64,000 bases of DNA from an uncultured Pirellulales bacterium (lineage in GTDB: Bacteria; Planctomycetota; Planctomycetia; Pirellulales; Thermoguttaceae). The stretch covers positions 1-64,000 of the forward strand of contig CALLPE010000016.1 of the NCBI GenBank assembly GCA_938015445.1, in the 5' to 3' direction. Of this stretch, positions 17,701 through 27,571 are shown piece by piece (position 1 is the first letter of the stretch; each line of letters begins with the position of its first letter). The notes beneath the pieces were generated by a model, which was not told the DNA's origin, made no database searches, and saw only the letters and a program-made list of their open reading frames with translations. The position numbers were made by a program, and so were the translations under genes.

Positions 17701-20700
17701 ATGTCAACAAACTTGCGCTTGAATCAATTGCCCAAGCAGTACGATCATCATGCGACGGAAAGTCGCTGGTATCGGTTTTGGGAACAGAAAGGATACTTTC
17801 ACAGCGAGCCGAACCCAGCGCGGCGTCCGTTCACTATTGTCATTCCGCCGCCGAACGTCACCGGTGCGCTGCACCTGGGCCATGCGCTGAACAACACCTT
17901 GCAGGACATTCTTATCCGTCAAAAGCGGATGCAAGGATTCGAGACGTTATGGATGCCCGGCACCGACCACGCCGGAATTGCTACGCAAGCGGTCGTAGAA
18001 CGCCGGTTGCTGGAGGAAGAAAACATCACCCGGCACCAACTCGGCCGTGATGGCCTCGTGGCCCGAATCTGGCAGTGGAAGAACCAGTACGAAGCGCGGA
18101 TCATCGACCAGCTCAAGCAGATGGGCTGCTCGTGCGATTGGCAGCGGAACCGTTTTACGCTGGATCCGGTTTGTGCTCGGGCGGTGCGGCATACGTTCTT
18201 CCGCTTGTTTCGCGACGGGCTGATCTATCGCGGCAAGCGGCTGGTCAACTGGGACACCATGCTTCAGACGGCCATCAGCGACGACGAGGTGTTTCACGAG
18301 CCGGTGGCGGGACATTTCTGGTATTTCAACTATCCGGTGATCGACCCTGGGACAGACGAGCCGCGCTACGTAACCATCGCTACTACCCGGCCCGAAACCA
18401 TGCTCGGCGATACTGCCGTAGCGGTGCATCCCGATCCCGAAGCAGCCCTGGCGAAGGCGGAGAAGGAGCTGCGCGCCCGCCTGTCTGCTGCGCCGGCGCG
18501 CGAAAAGCCGCTATTGCAGGCGGAACTGGACGAGGTGCTCCAGCGTCGGCAAACCTTGTTGCCCCAATTGCTCAAGCTGCGCGACATGGCGCTGGCAGGT
18601 CGAAAGGTGCTGCTGCCGCTGATGGATCGCCCTATCCCGTTGATCATCGACCAGTGGGCCAAGCCCGAGCTGGGCACCGGCTGCGTAAAAATCACCCCCG
18701 CCCACGATCCGAACGATTACGAGGTGGGATTGCGCCACAAACTGCCGATGATCAACATTCTCAACCTTGACGGCACGCTTAATGCCAACGCCGGCCGTTA
18801 TCAAGGCCAGACCGTAATGACCGCCCGGCAAAACGTGGTCAAAGATTTGGAAAAATTGGGGCTGGTGGTGAAAGTCGAACAGCGGGAGATCGACCTGGCG
18901 CATTCCGATCGCTCGAAGACGCCCATCGAGCCGCTATTGACCGACCAATGGTTCGTACGAATGGAGCGCCTGGCGGAGATGGCCATCGACGCTGTAGAGA
19001 GCGGCCGGGTGAAGATCATTCCGCAGCGCTACACCAAAGGGTACATCGACTGGCTGAGCGAAAAACGCGATTGGCCCATCAGCCGGCAACTTTGGTGGGG
19101 ACATCAGATTCCCATCTGGTACTGCAAGACGGCTGATCAGTCCGACTTGCGTCGGGCGTTCGCTGGCCGCAGCGACGTGGTCTGGCAGCGCGACGAGCAA
19201 TACGACCAGTGGCTGATCTGCGCGCTGGAGGAAGACCTGTCGGAAGATGCCATACCGGGCCACAAACTCGTCCGCGAACAGGACGTGCTAGACACCTGGT
19301 TCAGTTCGGCGTTGTGGCCGCACAGCACGCTGGGTTGGCCGGAAGACACGCCGGAACTTCGCTACTATTACCCCACCAGCGTGCTGGTCACCAGCCGGGA
19401 CATTATTACCCTATGGGTGGCGCGGATGGTGCTGACCGGCTTGTACAACGTGGGCGAAGTGCCGTTCCACGAGGTTTACATCCACCCGAAAATTCTCGAC
19501 GCCTACGGCGAAGGGATGTCCAAAAGCAAGGGCAACGGCGTCGATCCGGTGGATGTAATGGAGAAGTTCGGGGCGGACGCCTTGCGCTTCGGCCTGGCCT
19601 ACCTGACTACCGAAACGCAAGACATCCGCATGTCGGTCGACTTCGAGTGCCCGCATTGCGGCAAGCTTATCGAGCAAACCAAGGAGAACCGCCTGCTGCC
19701 ACGGATAACCTGTCCGGCCTGCGGCAAGGATTTCGCCACCCAGTGGGCAAGCAAAACCGAGGACAAGGCCCTGCCGCGCGGACCGGTGGTCAGCGAACGG
19801 TTCGAGCTGGCACGCAACTTCTGCAATAAACTGTGGAACGCCTCGCGCTTTGTATTGATGAATCTGGAGGGTTACGCGCCGGGGCGTGTGGAAGAAGTCG
19901 ATTTACTATTGGAAGATCGCTGGGTGCTTAGTCGGCTGGCGACGGTCAGTCGCGCCGTGACCGGCGCGTTGGCCGAGTATCGCTTCGCCGACGCCGCTCG
20001 CGCGCTGTACGACTTCGCCTGGGACGAGTTTTGCAGCTTTTACGTGGAGATGCTCAAGGGCCGTTTACAGGATGCGCAATCGCGCAGTACGGCCCAGCGG
20101 ATGTTGGCTTACACGTTGGACGTGCTGCTGCGTCTGTTGCATCCGATGATCCCCTTCCTGACCGAGGAAGTGTGGCAACTGCTGGCCCAGGCGGCGCCGG
20201 AGCGCGGGGTGCCTGCGCCGCAACCCGCGGCCGAGAGCATTATGATCGCTCCCTGGCCCGAACCGCCGACCCAGTGGATCGACCCGGCGGCGGAGGACCG
20301 CTTCGCGCGCTTTCAGGAGTTGTTGCGTGCTGTGCGCGACATCCGTATGAGGCAGAACATCCAACCCCGCCAGCAGATAACTTTCCTGGTGCGCTGCGAC
20401 CAGCGGACCGCCGAGATGCTCCGCCCAATGGCTCCATACTTCGTGTCGATGGCTGCGGCCGTCGCAGCCGAGTGGGGGCCGCAGGTGCAGCCTCCAACAC
20501 TGGCGGCGGGTGCGATGGCTTCGGGTATGGAAGTTTTCGTGGACCTGGCCGGGCTGATCGATGTGGCTGCCGAAATCCAGCGCAAGAAGAAAGAACTCCA
20601 GCGCCTGGAGTCGCTGATCGTTGCCAAACAGAAGAAATTGGCCGACGCCGCTTTTGTCCAGAAGGCACCCCCGGCCGTGGTGGAGAAGGAGCGGGCAAGT

Positions 20701-20787
20701 CTGGCGGAGTTGCAAACCCAGCAGACCGCCGTCGCAGAAGCTTTGACGCGGTTGGCCTCCATCCCCCCGTCCGGCACACCACGCTGA
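17701..20787 (+). CDS. valS: Valyl-tRNA synthetase ValS
   Basis: Class Ia synthetase that charges tRNA-Val. The HIGH-type motif HLGH is at residues 58-61 after IPPPNVTGA. The GEGMSKSKGNG (KMSKS) motif is around residue 606, and a C-terminal coiled coil typical of ValRS follows the anticodon domain. The ATG at 17701 gives 1028 residues and the conserved KQYDHHATE start; the upstream TTG frame is part of the promoter. It is longer than usual ValRS because of two insertions. One is a charged helical stretch of about 50 residues (247-299) inside the editing domain. The other is a zinc-ribbon-like pair of CxxC motifs (Cys650/653 and Cys671/674) after the KMSKS loop. The core is intact, so activity is expected. 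Confidence 0.97.
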   Translation: MSTNLRLNQLPKQYDHHATESRWYRFWEQKGYFHSEPNPARRPFTIVIPPPNVTGALHLGHALNNTLQDILIRQKRMQGFETLWMPGTDHAGIATQAVVERRLLEEENITRHQLGRDGLVARIWQWKNQYEARIIDQLKQMGCSCDWQRNRFTLDPVCARAVRHTFFRLFRDGLIYRGKRLVNWDTMLQTAISDDEVFHEPVAGHFWYFNYPVIDPGTDEPRYVTIATTRPETMLGDTAVAVHPDPEAALAKAEKELRARLSAAPAREKPLLQAELDEVLQRRQTLLPQLLKLRDMALAGRKVLLPLMDRPIPLIIDQWAKPELGTGCVKITPAHDPNDYEVGLRHKLPMINILNLDGTLNANAGRYQGQTVMTARQNVVKDLEKLGLVVKVEQREIDLAHSDRSKTPIEPLLTDQWFVRMERLAEMAIDAVESGRVKIIPQRYTKGYIDWLSEKRDWPISRQLWWGHQIPIWYCKTADQSDLRRAFAGRSDVVWQRDEQYDQWLICALEEDLSEDAIPGHKLVREQDVLDTWFSSALWPHSTLGWPEDTPELRYYYPTSVLVTSRDIITLWVARMVLTGLYNVGEVPFHEVYIHPKILDAYGEGMSKSKGNGVDPVDVMEKFGADALRFGLAYLTTETQDIRMSVDFECPHCGKLIEQTKENRLLPRITCPACGKDFATQWASKTEDKALPRGPVVSERFELARNFCNKLWNASRFVLMNLEGYAPGRVEEVDLLLEDRWVLSRLATVSRAVTGALAEYRFADAARALYDFAWDEFCSFYVEMLKGRLQDAQSRSTAQRMLAYTLDVLLRLLHPMIPFLTEEVWQLLAQAAPERGVPAPQPAAESIMIAPWPEPPTQWIDPAAEDRFARFQELLRAVRDIRMRQNIQPRQQITFLVRCDQRTAEMLRPMAPYFVSMAAAVAAEWGPQVQPPTLAAGAMASGMEVFVDLAGLIDVAAEIQRKKKELQRLESLIVAKQKKLADAAFVQKAPPAVVEKERASLAELQTQQTAVAEALTRLASIPPSGTPR

Positions 20788-20925
20788 CGACCGGCGCGGC
20801 TGAGTTGACCCAACCATAGGGGATCGGCCAGCGTAGCACGCCGCTGCCTGTACTGCGTGAACCAAGTCGGCCGCTTGGTGCAGGTGATCTGGCTTTGGCG
20901 ACGATGGACATCCCGATCAACGCTG

Positions 20926-21585
20926 ATGAACTATCTGGCCCACGCATTGCCTTTTTTGGATCAGCCCTACCTGGCGGCAGGCACTGCCGTGCCCGATTGG
21001 CTGGCTGTCGCTGACCGGCAGTGTCGCTTGCGGCTGCGTCAAGCGCGAGCGGCGTGTGCCGGCTCGACCGGGGTAGCAGCCGCTGTGGCCGCAGGCATTG
21101 CGCAACACATTCTCGACGATGCGCAGTTTCACCGTACCCGGGCGTTTGTGGAGACCTCGCTGGAACTGTCGCAGGCAGCGCGAAGATGGCTCAACGCAGA
21201 ATCGGGTCTGCGGCCTACGATACTTGGCCACCTTCTGACCGAGATGTTATTGGATGCCGCTCTGGCTGCCGAAAACCCAGCACGCCTGGAAACCTACTAC
21301 CGGGCGCTGGACGCCGTGGACCCGCTGGTGGTGCAGGATGCCGTCAACGGCCTCAGCCTGCGGCCGACTCAGCGGCTAGCAGAAATGATCAGAAGATTCC
21401 GCCAGGAGGCGGTGCTTTGGGATTACCTGACCGACACCCGGCTGTTTTTCCGCATCAACCAAGTGCTGCGGCGGATGGGGCTGGAACCGCTGCCGGCGGA
21501 GTTCGTCGAATTGCTGCCGGATGCCCGGCGCCAAGTCGCTTCCCGCATCAAGCCACTGCTTGCAGGCGTGCCCGTTTGCCACTGA
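20926..21585 (+). CDS. DUF479/AcpH-like acyl-carrier-protein phosphodiesterase family protein
   Basis: A 219-residue all-helical protein. The start MNYLAHALPFLDQPYLAAG, followed by GTAVPDWL, resembles the MNFLAH opening of ACP phosphodiesterase. The GIAQHILDDAQFH stretch provides His/Asp residues like the metal site of that family. AcpH removes the phosphopantetheine arm from acyl carrier protein, but planctomycete members are untested and no fatty-acid gene is nearby. The ATG at 20926 was preferred over an upstream frame beginning at 20857. It follows valS by 138 bp and may share its transcript. The function call is tentative. Confidence 0.6.
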   Translation: MNYLAHALPFLDQPYLAAGTAVPDWLAVADRQCRLRLRQARAACAGSTGVAAAVAAGIAQHILDDAQFHRTRAFVETSLELSQAARRWLNAESGLRPTILGHLLTEMLLDAALAAENPARLETYYRALDAVDPLVVQDAVNGLSLRPTQRLAEMIRRFRQEAVLWDYLTDTRLFFRINQVLRRMGLEPLPAEFVELLPDARRQVASRIKPLLAGVPVCH

Positions 21586-21670
21586 AGCTAAGTAGGCCGC
21601 CCCGGCGCCATGCGCAATTGTCAACAACAGGTGAGCCTACCGTGATCGTACACAGCAGCGAAGCACACCG

Positions 21671-22759
21671 TCAAATCGGCTTGAGCGTAGTGATCCACAA
21701 CAGCGGTTTGTCCGCCTCGTCCAGTCGCAGCTCGTACTTCAGTCCTGCTTGAAATAGCGCCCGGCGCAACGCCGCAGCGTAAGTGATTTTTCCAGGAGGA
21801 ACATTAACGATTGCTTTAGCGGGCTCTACGCCGTGCCGGGCCAGCGCGTTGTGGTCCAGCAGCACGGGAATTTTCAGCCGTTGCGAAATGGCGTTGATTA
21901 CGTCGCTGGCCGGGACCTTTTCCAAATGTACGTTGATCACTTCCAGCAGACCGGGAGCGAGCTGTTTGAGGGATGTTTCCGCCGGCGGTTCCCATCCGAT
22001 GGGCCAGATTTCCATCCCCGGCTGCGATTGGACGATCGCAAAGCCTGCCCGACCGTCCACGCTCCGCGGCACAAGGCAGTAGCCTGCTGGACGCAACAAG
22101 CAGGCCAGTGCGGTTCCACAAGATACTTCCGACAGTTCCTCAGCTACCACGTCGTCGGCTGCGGCGGCCAGCGCTTTGGGGATTTCGATCGGAAGACGCA
22201 GCCTGCGACTTAGGCGTTCGACGGCCTCTGCCCGCTGCAACCCCTTGGTAGAAAAACCCACCGGCTGCCGCGCGTTCTCCAGTATTTCAGCGAACTGTTG
22301 GCGGGTCAGACCGAAAGCTACTTTGGCCGGTCGGCTGTCCGAAGGGCCGAGCCGGGCCAGCTCGTCGAGCCAATTGGATATATCTTTTATTTGCGTTCTG
22401 CGATACCGGCCGCCAGGAAGAACCAATTCGTCGCGCGACCGCACCAACCCCGTGACCACGTAAATCGGCCTCTCGGGCGAACCAAGCACCTCGATTCCCA
22501 CCTTGTCGCCCGGTGCAGCGCCGCGAATCCGCACGTTACCAATGCCCGCTTGTCCCAGTGCTTGGCTCCACTCTTGAAAAGCCGCGGCCGCGGTAAGCGG
22601 ATCGCCTACCAGTTCCAATCGCACTTGAGCGGCGCTGGGCTGGGCGGCCAAAAGATCGCTCCCCGGTACCGTGCCACAAACCGTTGTCATGGTTATCATG
22701 TTTGCCACCGCTACCGCTGTAAACGTTGCGGCGGAAATCCGCTTCCCCGGCATGTTCAT
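21671..22759 (-). CDS. Secreted protein with secretin/STN-like C-terminal domain
   Basis: A 362-residue protein with a signal-peptide-like start (hydrophobic residues about 10-35) and no recognised enzyme motif. The C-terminal 90 residues (INVHLEKVPASDVINAISQ, then IPVLLDHNALA and ITYAAALRRALFQAGLKYEL) have the strand-helix pattern of STN / secretin N0 domains, and a similar weaker repeat is visible in the middle. STN-like domains mediate contacts at the periplasmic face of secretins and TonB receptors. No secretin or pilus gene is beside it. The ATG follows AGGAG nine bases upstream. Product unknown; exported location likely. Confidence 0.65.
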   Translation of the reverse strand: MNMPGKRISAATFTAVAVANMITMTTVCGTVPGSDLLAAQPSAAQVRLELVGDPLTAAAAFQEWSQALGQAGIGNVRIRGAAPGDKVGIEVLGSPERPIYVVTGLVRSRDELVLPGGRYRRTQIKDISNWLDELARLGPSDSRPAKVAFGLTRQQFAEILENARQPVGFSTKGLQRAEAVERLSRRLRLPIEIPKALAAAADDVVAEELSEVSCGTALACLLRPAGYCLVPRSVDGRAGFAIVQSQPGMEIWPIGWEPPAETSLKQLAPGLLEVINVHLEKVPASDVINAISQRLKIPVLLDHNALARHGVEPAKAIVNVPPGKITYAAALRRALFQAGLKYELRLDEADKPLLWITTLKPI

Positions 22760-22866
22760 CGCCGATTGCTCCTGTATTGGCCGACATTGAATTATAGCCG
22801 GTGGATGGCCGCGACGGATAAAATGACTGAGCGTTGAATCCGCCGTTTATCGACAAACAGCGCGAT

Positions 22867-23646
22867 ATGGTTTCCGAGCTAACACAAAATGCCGATGCCT
22901 TTCGTCCGCAGCGGTACGGCGGCATCGTGCTTTGCGGCGGGCGTAGTCGACGAATGGGCTGCGATAAGACTTGGCTGCGATTCGGTGCAGAAACGATGCT
23001 CCAACGTGTAGTGCGTCTGCTAGCCGAGGCAGTACACGACTTGGTGGTGGTGGCGGGCGTAAATCAGCAGTTGCCCCCGCTGGATGGTGCAGTCCGCGTG
23101 CTGCGCGACCGGCACCCCGATCTTGGTCCCCTGGAGGGCATTGCCGTGGGACTGGCTGCGTTATGCGGCGCGCAGTCAGGCGACGAGTTCCTAGGCACGG
23201 CACCGATACAATCGGCGACCTCGTTGCAGCCGCACGACATCGCCCACGCCGCTGATCGCACCGGTCGGCTGAAAATGGTTTTCGTGGTGGGATGCGATAT
23301 GCCGTTGTTGCAGCCGGCCCTTGTGCGGCGGATGTTCCAGTGGGCCTCCGATAGCGACCTGCTGGTTCCCGTAATCGACGGATGCTACCAACCGCTGACG
23401 GCCATTTATGCGGTGGATGTACTGCCGAAGATCGAAGAGCTGATTTCTTCGGGTCAACGCCGTCCGCTAGAGCTTTTTCCGCTGGTCCGCACCCAGGTCG
23501 TGGGTGAGGACTGGCTCCGCCAAGTCGATCCGCATTTGAGAAGCTTTTTCAACGTCAACAGCCCCACCGATTATCGTACAGCTTTGCGCTGGGCAGGGTT
23601 TGACGCAGAAGCCGGTCAGGACGGCGACGTTGGCGGACGGCGTTAA
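22867..23646 (+). CDS. mobA: Molybdenum cofactor guanylyltransferase MobA-like
   Basis: Transfers GMP from GTP to molybdopterin cofactor. The nucleotide-binding motif GGIVLCGGRSRRMGCDK opens the domain. LGPLEGIAVGL and the metal-binding VVGCDMPLL follow, and the C-terminal FFNVNSPTDY matches the family ending. The length of 259 residues from the ATG at 22867 is slightly longer than typical MobA; a TTG at 22834 is an alternative start. A 45-residue insertion sits before the VFVVGCDMP strand. No other cofactor gene or molybdoenzyme is in the window. Confidence 0.87.
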   Translation: MVSELTQNADAFRPQRYGGIVLCGGRSRRMGCDKTWLRFGAETMLQRVVRLLAEAVHDLVVVAGVNQQLPPLDGAVRVLRDRHPDLGPLEGIAVGLAALCGAQSGDEFLGTAPIQSATSLQPHDIAHAADRTGRLKMVFVVGCDMPLLQPALVRRMFQWASDSDLLVPVIDGCYQPLTAIYAVDVLPKIEELISSGQRRPLELFPLVRTQVVGEDWLRQVDPHLRSFFNVNSPTDYRTALRWAGFDAEAGQDGDVGGRR

Positions 23647-23664
23647 CGCACTCGGCGCAAGGCT

Positions 23665-24486
23665 TCAGTGTTCCTGAGGAATGTCGCGGCGGGCGATGAT
23701 TATCCCCGCAACCACAAACAGTCCCAAACCGAGTGCAGCCAACGAGCCGTTGCACACTAACGCCATCCATCCCACAGGTGGATGCTTAAGAACCAGCTCC
23801 TGGGGACGGTATGCGCTCATGAAGGTGCAGTAGTTCAGCCACCAACCGCTGCGCCAAATCAGACGCACTAAGTCGATTCCCGCAGCTATCACGAATATCG
23901 CCCCGGTGATGATGATCGTCCGCCACCGATCGCAGCTTATGACCGAGACCAAAGTGGTCAGCCCGATCAGACACAGCATCAGTGCGAAGAGGTTCACTGC
24001 CCCGGGCAGGTAGAAAACAGGCGAAATGTCTGGGGCAACGTCCACCGTCAGCAAGCCTAGTGCTATTCCGCCCCACAACGAAGCAGCTATGGCTGCCGCG
24101 CCGAGTGCGGCTATTGCACCGGGGGCTACCAGTAGTGTGATACGTCTGACCGGCAAGGAGAAAAGCAAATCTGCGGTGCCGCGGTTAATCTCAGCGGCCA
24201 CTGCCGAACCGCGGCCCAGCGCCCAGCCCAAACACACCAGAAAGGTTATGGCGTGGACGAAGGGGAAGGTAAGCTGCCCACGCGGAGAGGTCAAGTCGGC
24301 CACCGGCACTGGCAGCGCAGCCTTGATGAAGTCGAGCACGAACTGAAGCAAAGTGCTGAGCGCCGCCTTTGGCAAAGTGCTCATCAACCAAACGAATACC
24401 CAACCGAACGCTAGCAGAACGACCATCGAGGCCGCTAGTTGCAGCCAGGCGTCAGTAACTGCTTTTCGCCACACAGCGAGGTTCAT
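23665..24486 (-). CDS. ABC-2 type transporter permease, orphan
   Basis: A 273-residue integral membrane protein with about six hydrophobic helices. The pattern (N-terminal helix, large loop, then FVHAITFLVCLGWALGRG, then a RGTADLLFSLPVRR segment) is typical of ABC-2 permeases, where the segment TADLLFSLPV marks the coupling region. No ATP-binding subunit lies next to it, so its partner must be elsewhere. The ATG at 24486 was selected; an upstream frame adds only eight residues. It ends 19 bp from the convergent mobA. Confidence 0.75.
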   Translation of the reverse strand: MNLAVWRKAVTDAWLQLAASMVVLLAFGWVFVWLMSTLPKAALSTLLQFVLDFIKAALPVPVADLTSPRGQLTFPFVHAITFLVCLGWALGRGSAVAAEINRGTADLLFSLPVRRITLLVAPGAIAALGAAAIAASLWGGIALGLLTVDVAPDISPVFYLPGAVNLFALMLCLIGLTTLVSVISCDRWRTIIITGAIFVIAAGIDLVRLIWRSGWWLNYCTFMSAYRPQELVLKHPPVGWMALVCNGSLAALGLGLFVVAGIIIARRDIPQEH

Positions 24487-24828
24487 CACCCTATGATAGC
24501 AACATAGCACCCGACCGAGAATGCACGACGCGACCGCCCAGGCAACCTTTGCTCTGTCAGCAACACGGTAGGCACGCCCTTTAGGCCGAAGGGCGCTTCA
24601 AACCGCAGGGTGATGATCGGAGTGGACAGGCCCACAAAAAAAGTTCCTCCGCCGCAAGCGGTGCTTAACGGTGCAATGCTGCGGCGGAGGAAACGCGCCT
24701 GTCGGCCGCACATGTTGGCAGTCTACAGTTTCGTGCCCTTTATGGCTGTGGCGTCGGTTCTTGACCGTTCGTCGGCTTTTGGCCATGTCCGTGACGATGC
24801 AGCGCCGCGCGTCGGCTGGTGATGTAGC
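24487..24828. other. Gap between the ABC permease and the VWA gene
   Basis: No gene supported. The region carries the minus-strand terminator at 24636-24692 and a GCCCTT/AAGGGC hairpin near 24576-24594. Confidence 0.5.
24636..24692 (-). terminator. Rho-independent terminator for the VWA gene
   Basis: On the minus strand a perfect 13-bp stem (TTCCTCCGCCGCA at 24692-24680 with TGCGGCGGAGGAA at 24656-24644) has a 23-base loop and is followed by seven T residues (24642-24636). It lies 137 bp beyond the stop of the minus-strand VWA gene. Confidence 0.85.
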
Positions 24829-26688
24829 CTACTTTACAAGCACCAGCGGACGGTGGTCGGCGATCCTGCGGAAAACCGTTAGCAGGGGCTGGGTGTAATC
24901 GGTCACCACGCTGTCCGGCGGGATGTTAAAGTGTATGCCGCCGGTAATGTCGGCTACCTGTTGCATCAAAGCGGAGTCGGCCTCTGTGCCCAGGCTGATG
25001 GTCACGATCGGCCAATTCTTTTCCGCCACAAGCTGCGCCTGCTGGAGCACGTACTGCTTGTCGGCCTCGAAGTTGTTACGGTAATCGTTGTACGGCCGGT
25101 TGGGCAAACCATCGGTCATCAACACGATCATCTTGAACGCACCAGGGCGAGCGTTGGCCTCTAACTGTTCGCGGGCCTTCTTGATTCCCGCCCCGATGTT
25201 CGTGTAACGATCGTAGTGCCCGGCCTGCCGACGGGAGATTGTGTCGGCCACTGCGCCGAAGTCTTCTGTCAATGGATGTTCAAGGGTCGCGGTTCCGTCG
25301 CTAGAGTTGTAGATCACCAGCGCGACGCGGTCTTGGGTGTCCACTTCCTGAATGTACTGGAAGAACACCCCCGTTGTGCTTTTCAGCGATTGGACGGGCT
25401 GGGCGCTGACGCGCCACAGGTCGGCGGTCTCCGACGCTTTGGGGCGTTTCTCCAGCCAGTAGTTGATCAGGTTCTTCCACCCGTACCGATACTGGTACCC
25501 GGCCGCGACCACGTTGCTGCTGGTATTGCAGTAGTTGATGAACTCATCCCAACTGCCCGCCGCGTACGGGTATGGCACCGTGTCTAGCCCAAAGGCCTTC
25601 TTGATTGTGGTGGTATTCCACTCGAAGCGCTCTCCATAGCCGGGGCCGTCGCCACTGGAGTTGGTGCCCGACTTTACCCACACCTTCACGATGCGCTTGT
25701 TCTTGGTGGTGCTCAGCGTGCCTTTGAACGTGCCGGTATAGCCACTTAGCGGTTCGAACTTCTGCCGGTAGCCGTCGTGAGTTTCGATCACCACGTTCGA
25801 CAGCTCCATCGTGGAAGTAACGTACACGGCCCTAGTGCCGTCGGCCTCGGTGCCGAAGGTTACAGTGCAGTGTGGAATGCTGCCCGAGGCCGGCTGCCCA
25901 CGCACCGTCGGATACGCCGGCTCATAGGGCAGGTTGCCGCAGTTGGGCGGCGGCTGCATGGCCTGGAACTCGTTGTAAATTTGCAGGTTATTGGCCTCTA
26001 CCAGGGCCTTAACGGCGGCCTTTTGATTCGCCGGCGCCTCAGCGATGCGCCGGAATTCGCTGTCGTCGTTCATCGAAGCCGAAAAGTCCAACACCAGAGC
26101 GATGTCGCGCGGCTGATAGCGGGCGATCGACTCGGCGGCCACATTGATCGGCACGCGCCGCAGTTCGTAGCCGTTGGGCGTCAGCACCCGCTCATACTTG
26201 GCGAACATTTTGCCGAAGAACAGCGGCAAGTCGCGCTCGGTGGCCACTACCCGGATCGCAGAAGGCAGTACGCTACTTTGCTGGAAGGTGCGCTGCTGCG
26301 GGTCCCAGTGGCCTACCTCGACTAGAAAATTACCCTCTGCCTGGTATTGCGACAGCAATTGCGACAGATTCTGCTCCCAATTCGGATCGTCGGAGATTGA
26401 TCGCCCGGCGATTCGGTTTCTGGCCAAGAACTCGAAGGCTTCTAGCTGGGCCAGGTCGCCTCCGTTGACCAGTTCGCCCGCGCCGGCCAAAGCCGCGGCA
26501 TCGGTGGCCCGTTTAAGCTCCGTCTTTACGTTGGTCACGTAACCGAGGTCCACCGCGTAGGCCAGAAAGGCCATCATGACCAACATCAGCGCGGCGGCCA
26601 AAATAAGAACGGAACCCTTTCTGCGGTTTTTCCGTGCTACAGATTTCCTGGACAGGCGCGCGCGTGAGCGAAAAGCGGCGGATGACAT
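24829..26688 (-). CDS. TadE/TadG-like N-terminal anchor with von Willebrand factor A domain
   Basis: A 619-residue surface or envelope protein. The basic N-terminus and hydrophobic helix (about residues 26-46), followed by YVTNVKTELKRATDAAALAGA, are the TadE/TadG pilin-like signature. The von Willebrand A domain starts with a MIDAS motif at Asp201 (DFSASMNDDS), and its later VLMTDGLPN strand is present. About 200 residues rich in Gly, Thr and aromatic residues are inserted between these two parts of the fold. The ATG at 26688 has a very strong GGGAGGGGGG ribosome binding site; the longer frame to 26871 is not needed. No tad operon is nearby. Role in adhesion is inferred. Confidence 0.82.
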   Translation of the reverse strand: MSSAAFRSRARLSRKSVARKNRRKGSVLILAAALMLVMMAFLAYAVDLGYVTNVKTELKRATDAAALAGAGELVNGGDLAQLEAFEFLARNRIAGRSISDDPNWEQNLSQLLSQYQAEGNFLVEVGHWDPQQRTFQQSSVLPSAIRVVATERDLPLFFGKMFAKYERVLTPNGYELRRVPINVAAESIARYQPRDIALVLDFSASMNDDSEFRRIAEAPANQKAAVKALVEANNLQIYNEFQAMQPPPNCGNLPYEPAYPTVRGQPASGSIPHCTVTFGTEADGTRAVYVTSTMELSNVVIETHDGYRQKFEPLSGYTGTFKGTLSTTKNKRIVKVWVKSGTNSSGDGPGYGERFEWNTTTIKKAFGLDTVPYPYAAGSWDEFINYCNTSSNVVAAGYQYRYGWKNLINYWLEKRPKASETADLWRVSAQPVQSLKSTTGVFFQYIQEVDTQDRVALVIYNSSDGTATLEHPLTEDFGAVADTISRRQAGHYDRYTNIGAGIKKAREQLEANARPGAFKMIVLMTDGLPNRPYNDYRNNFEADKQYVLQQAQLVAEKNWPIVTISLGTEADSALMQQVADITGGIHFNIPPDSVVTDYTQPLLTVFRRIADHRPLVLVK

Positions 26689-27571
26689 ACCCCCCTCCCA
26701 AAGCTGAAATAAGCCGGAAGATGCTATTGGCCGAGCTAATTGCCCAGCACTCACCGAGCCAACTACCGATAAGTCAGATGCTCGACATCCAGAAAAGTAC
26801 AGGCGCAGCCTCCGTCTAATGCAAGCATAGCTTATTATTTTTGGGCGAGCTTTGCCGCCTTTTGACAGCACTTTCGAGCGTGCCGCAATGGCTAGGCCGC
26901 CATCTGGTTAGAACAATTGCTGCGCAAGATGGGCTACGCCGCCGCGGGAATAGGCTTCCGCAACAGCCACGCGATCTCTCTCACGGCGACACGAGACGGA
27001 TTTTTCTGAGGTCGTTCCGCGGTCGGGCAAACCGGCGCGAGCTGTGTATGAGTTGTTTTGCACTATCGGCTTGTCCGGTCGTGCTGCTTCGATTCCGCTT
27101 TCGATTGCGCTCCCAGCTCACTACCGGCCACTGAGACGGACGGCTAGACAAGCCACCGGTGGCACGCTAGCGGAGGCAAAGAGCCAAAACACTTTCGGAA
27201 AAGTAGTGGCATTAATACCGAATTTTAGATGTCCGCCTTTGTGCCTTTGTCTCTTGATGGTGAAGTATTGATTCCTGCACGGCTGCGCAGGCTACCAGTG
27301 CCACCTTTATTTTTTGGAGCGTCGCGAGAATCTGTGGTGCGGGATTCACACGGGCTAGGGGGTAACGCAACCACCTGCGCAGGCTGCTGCCAATCGGCGC
27401 ATTTTACCGTCGCTTCACAGCTAATTGCCAAACAGGCCTGGGAAGATTAGTAGGGGCCGGAGAGATATTGAGAGAAGCCTGGAAAGATTAAACGATCGGG
27501 CAAACCTTTCCGATAACATAGGCGACGACAAACAGCGGACATGGGGGGCAATATGCTATCGAGGAGATGTT
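26689..27571. other. Divergent promoter region between VWA and BBP7 genes
   Basis: 883 bp with no gene recognised. It contains a loose repeat (GCCTGGGAAGATTAG near 27436 and GCCTGGAAAGATTAA near 27478, period about 42). No confident -35/-10 pair could be assigned on either strand. Confidence 0.4.
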
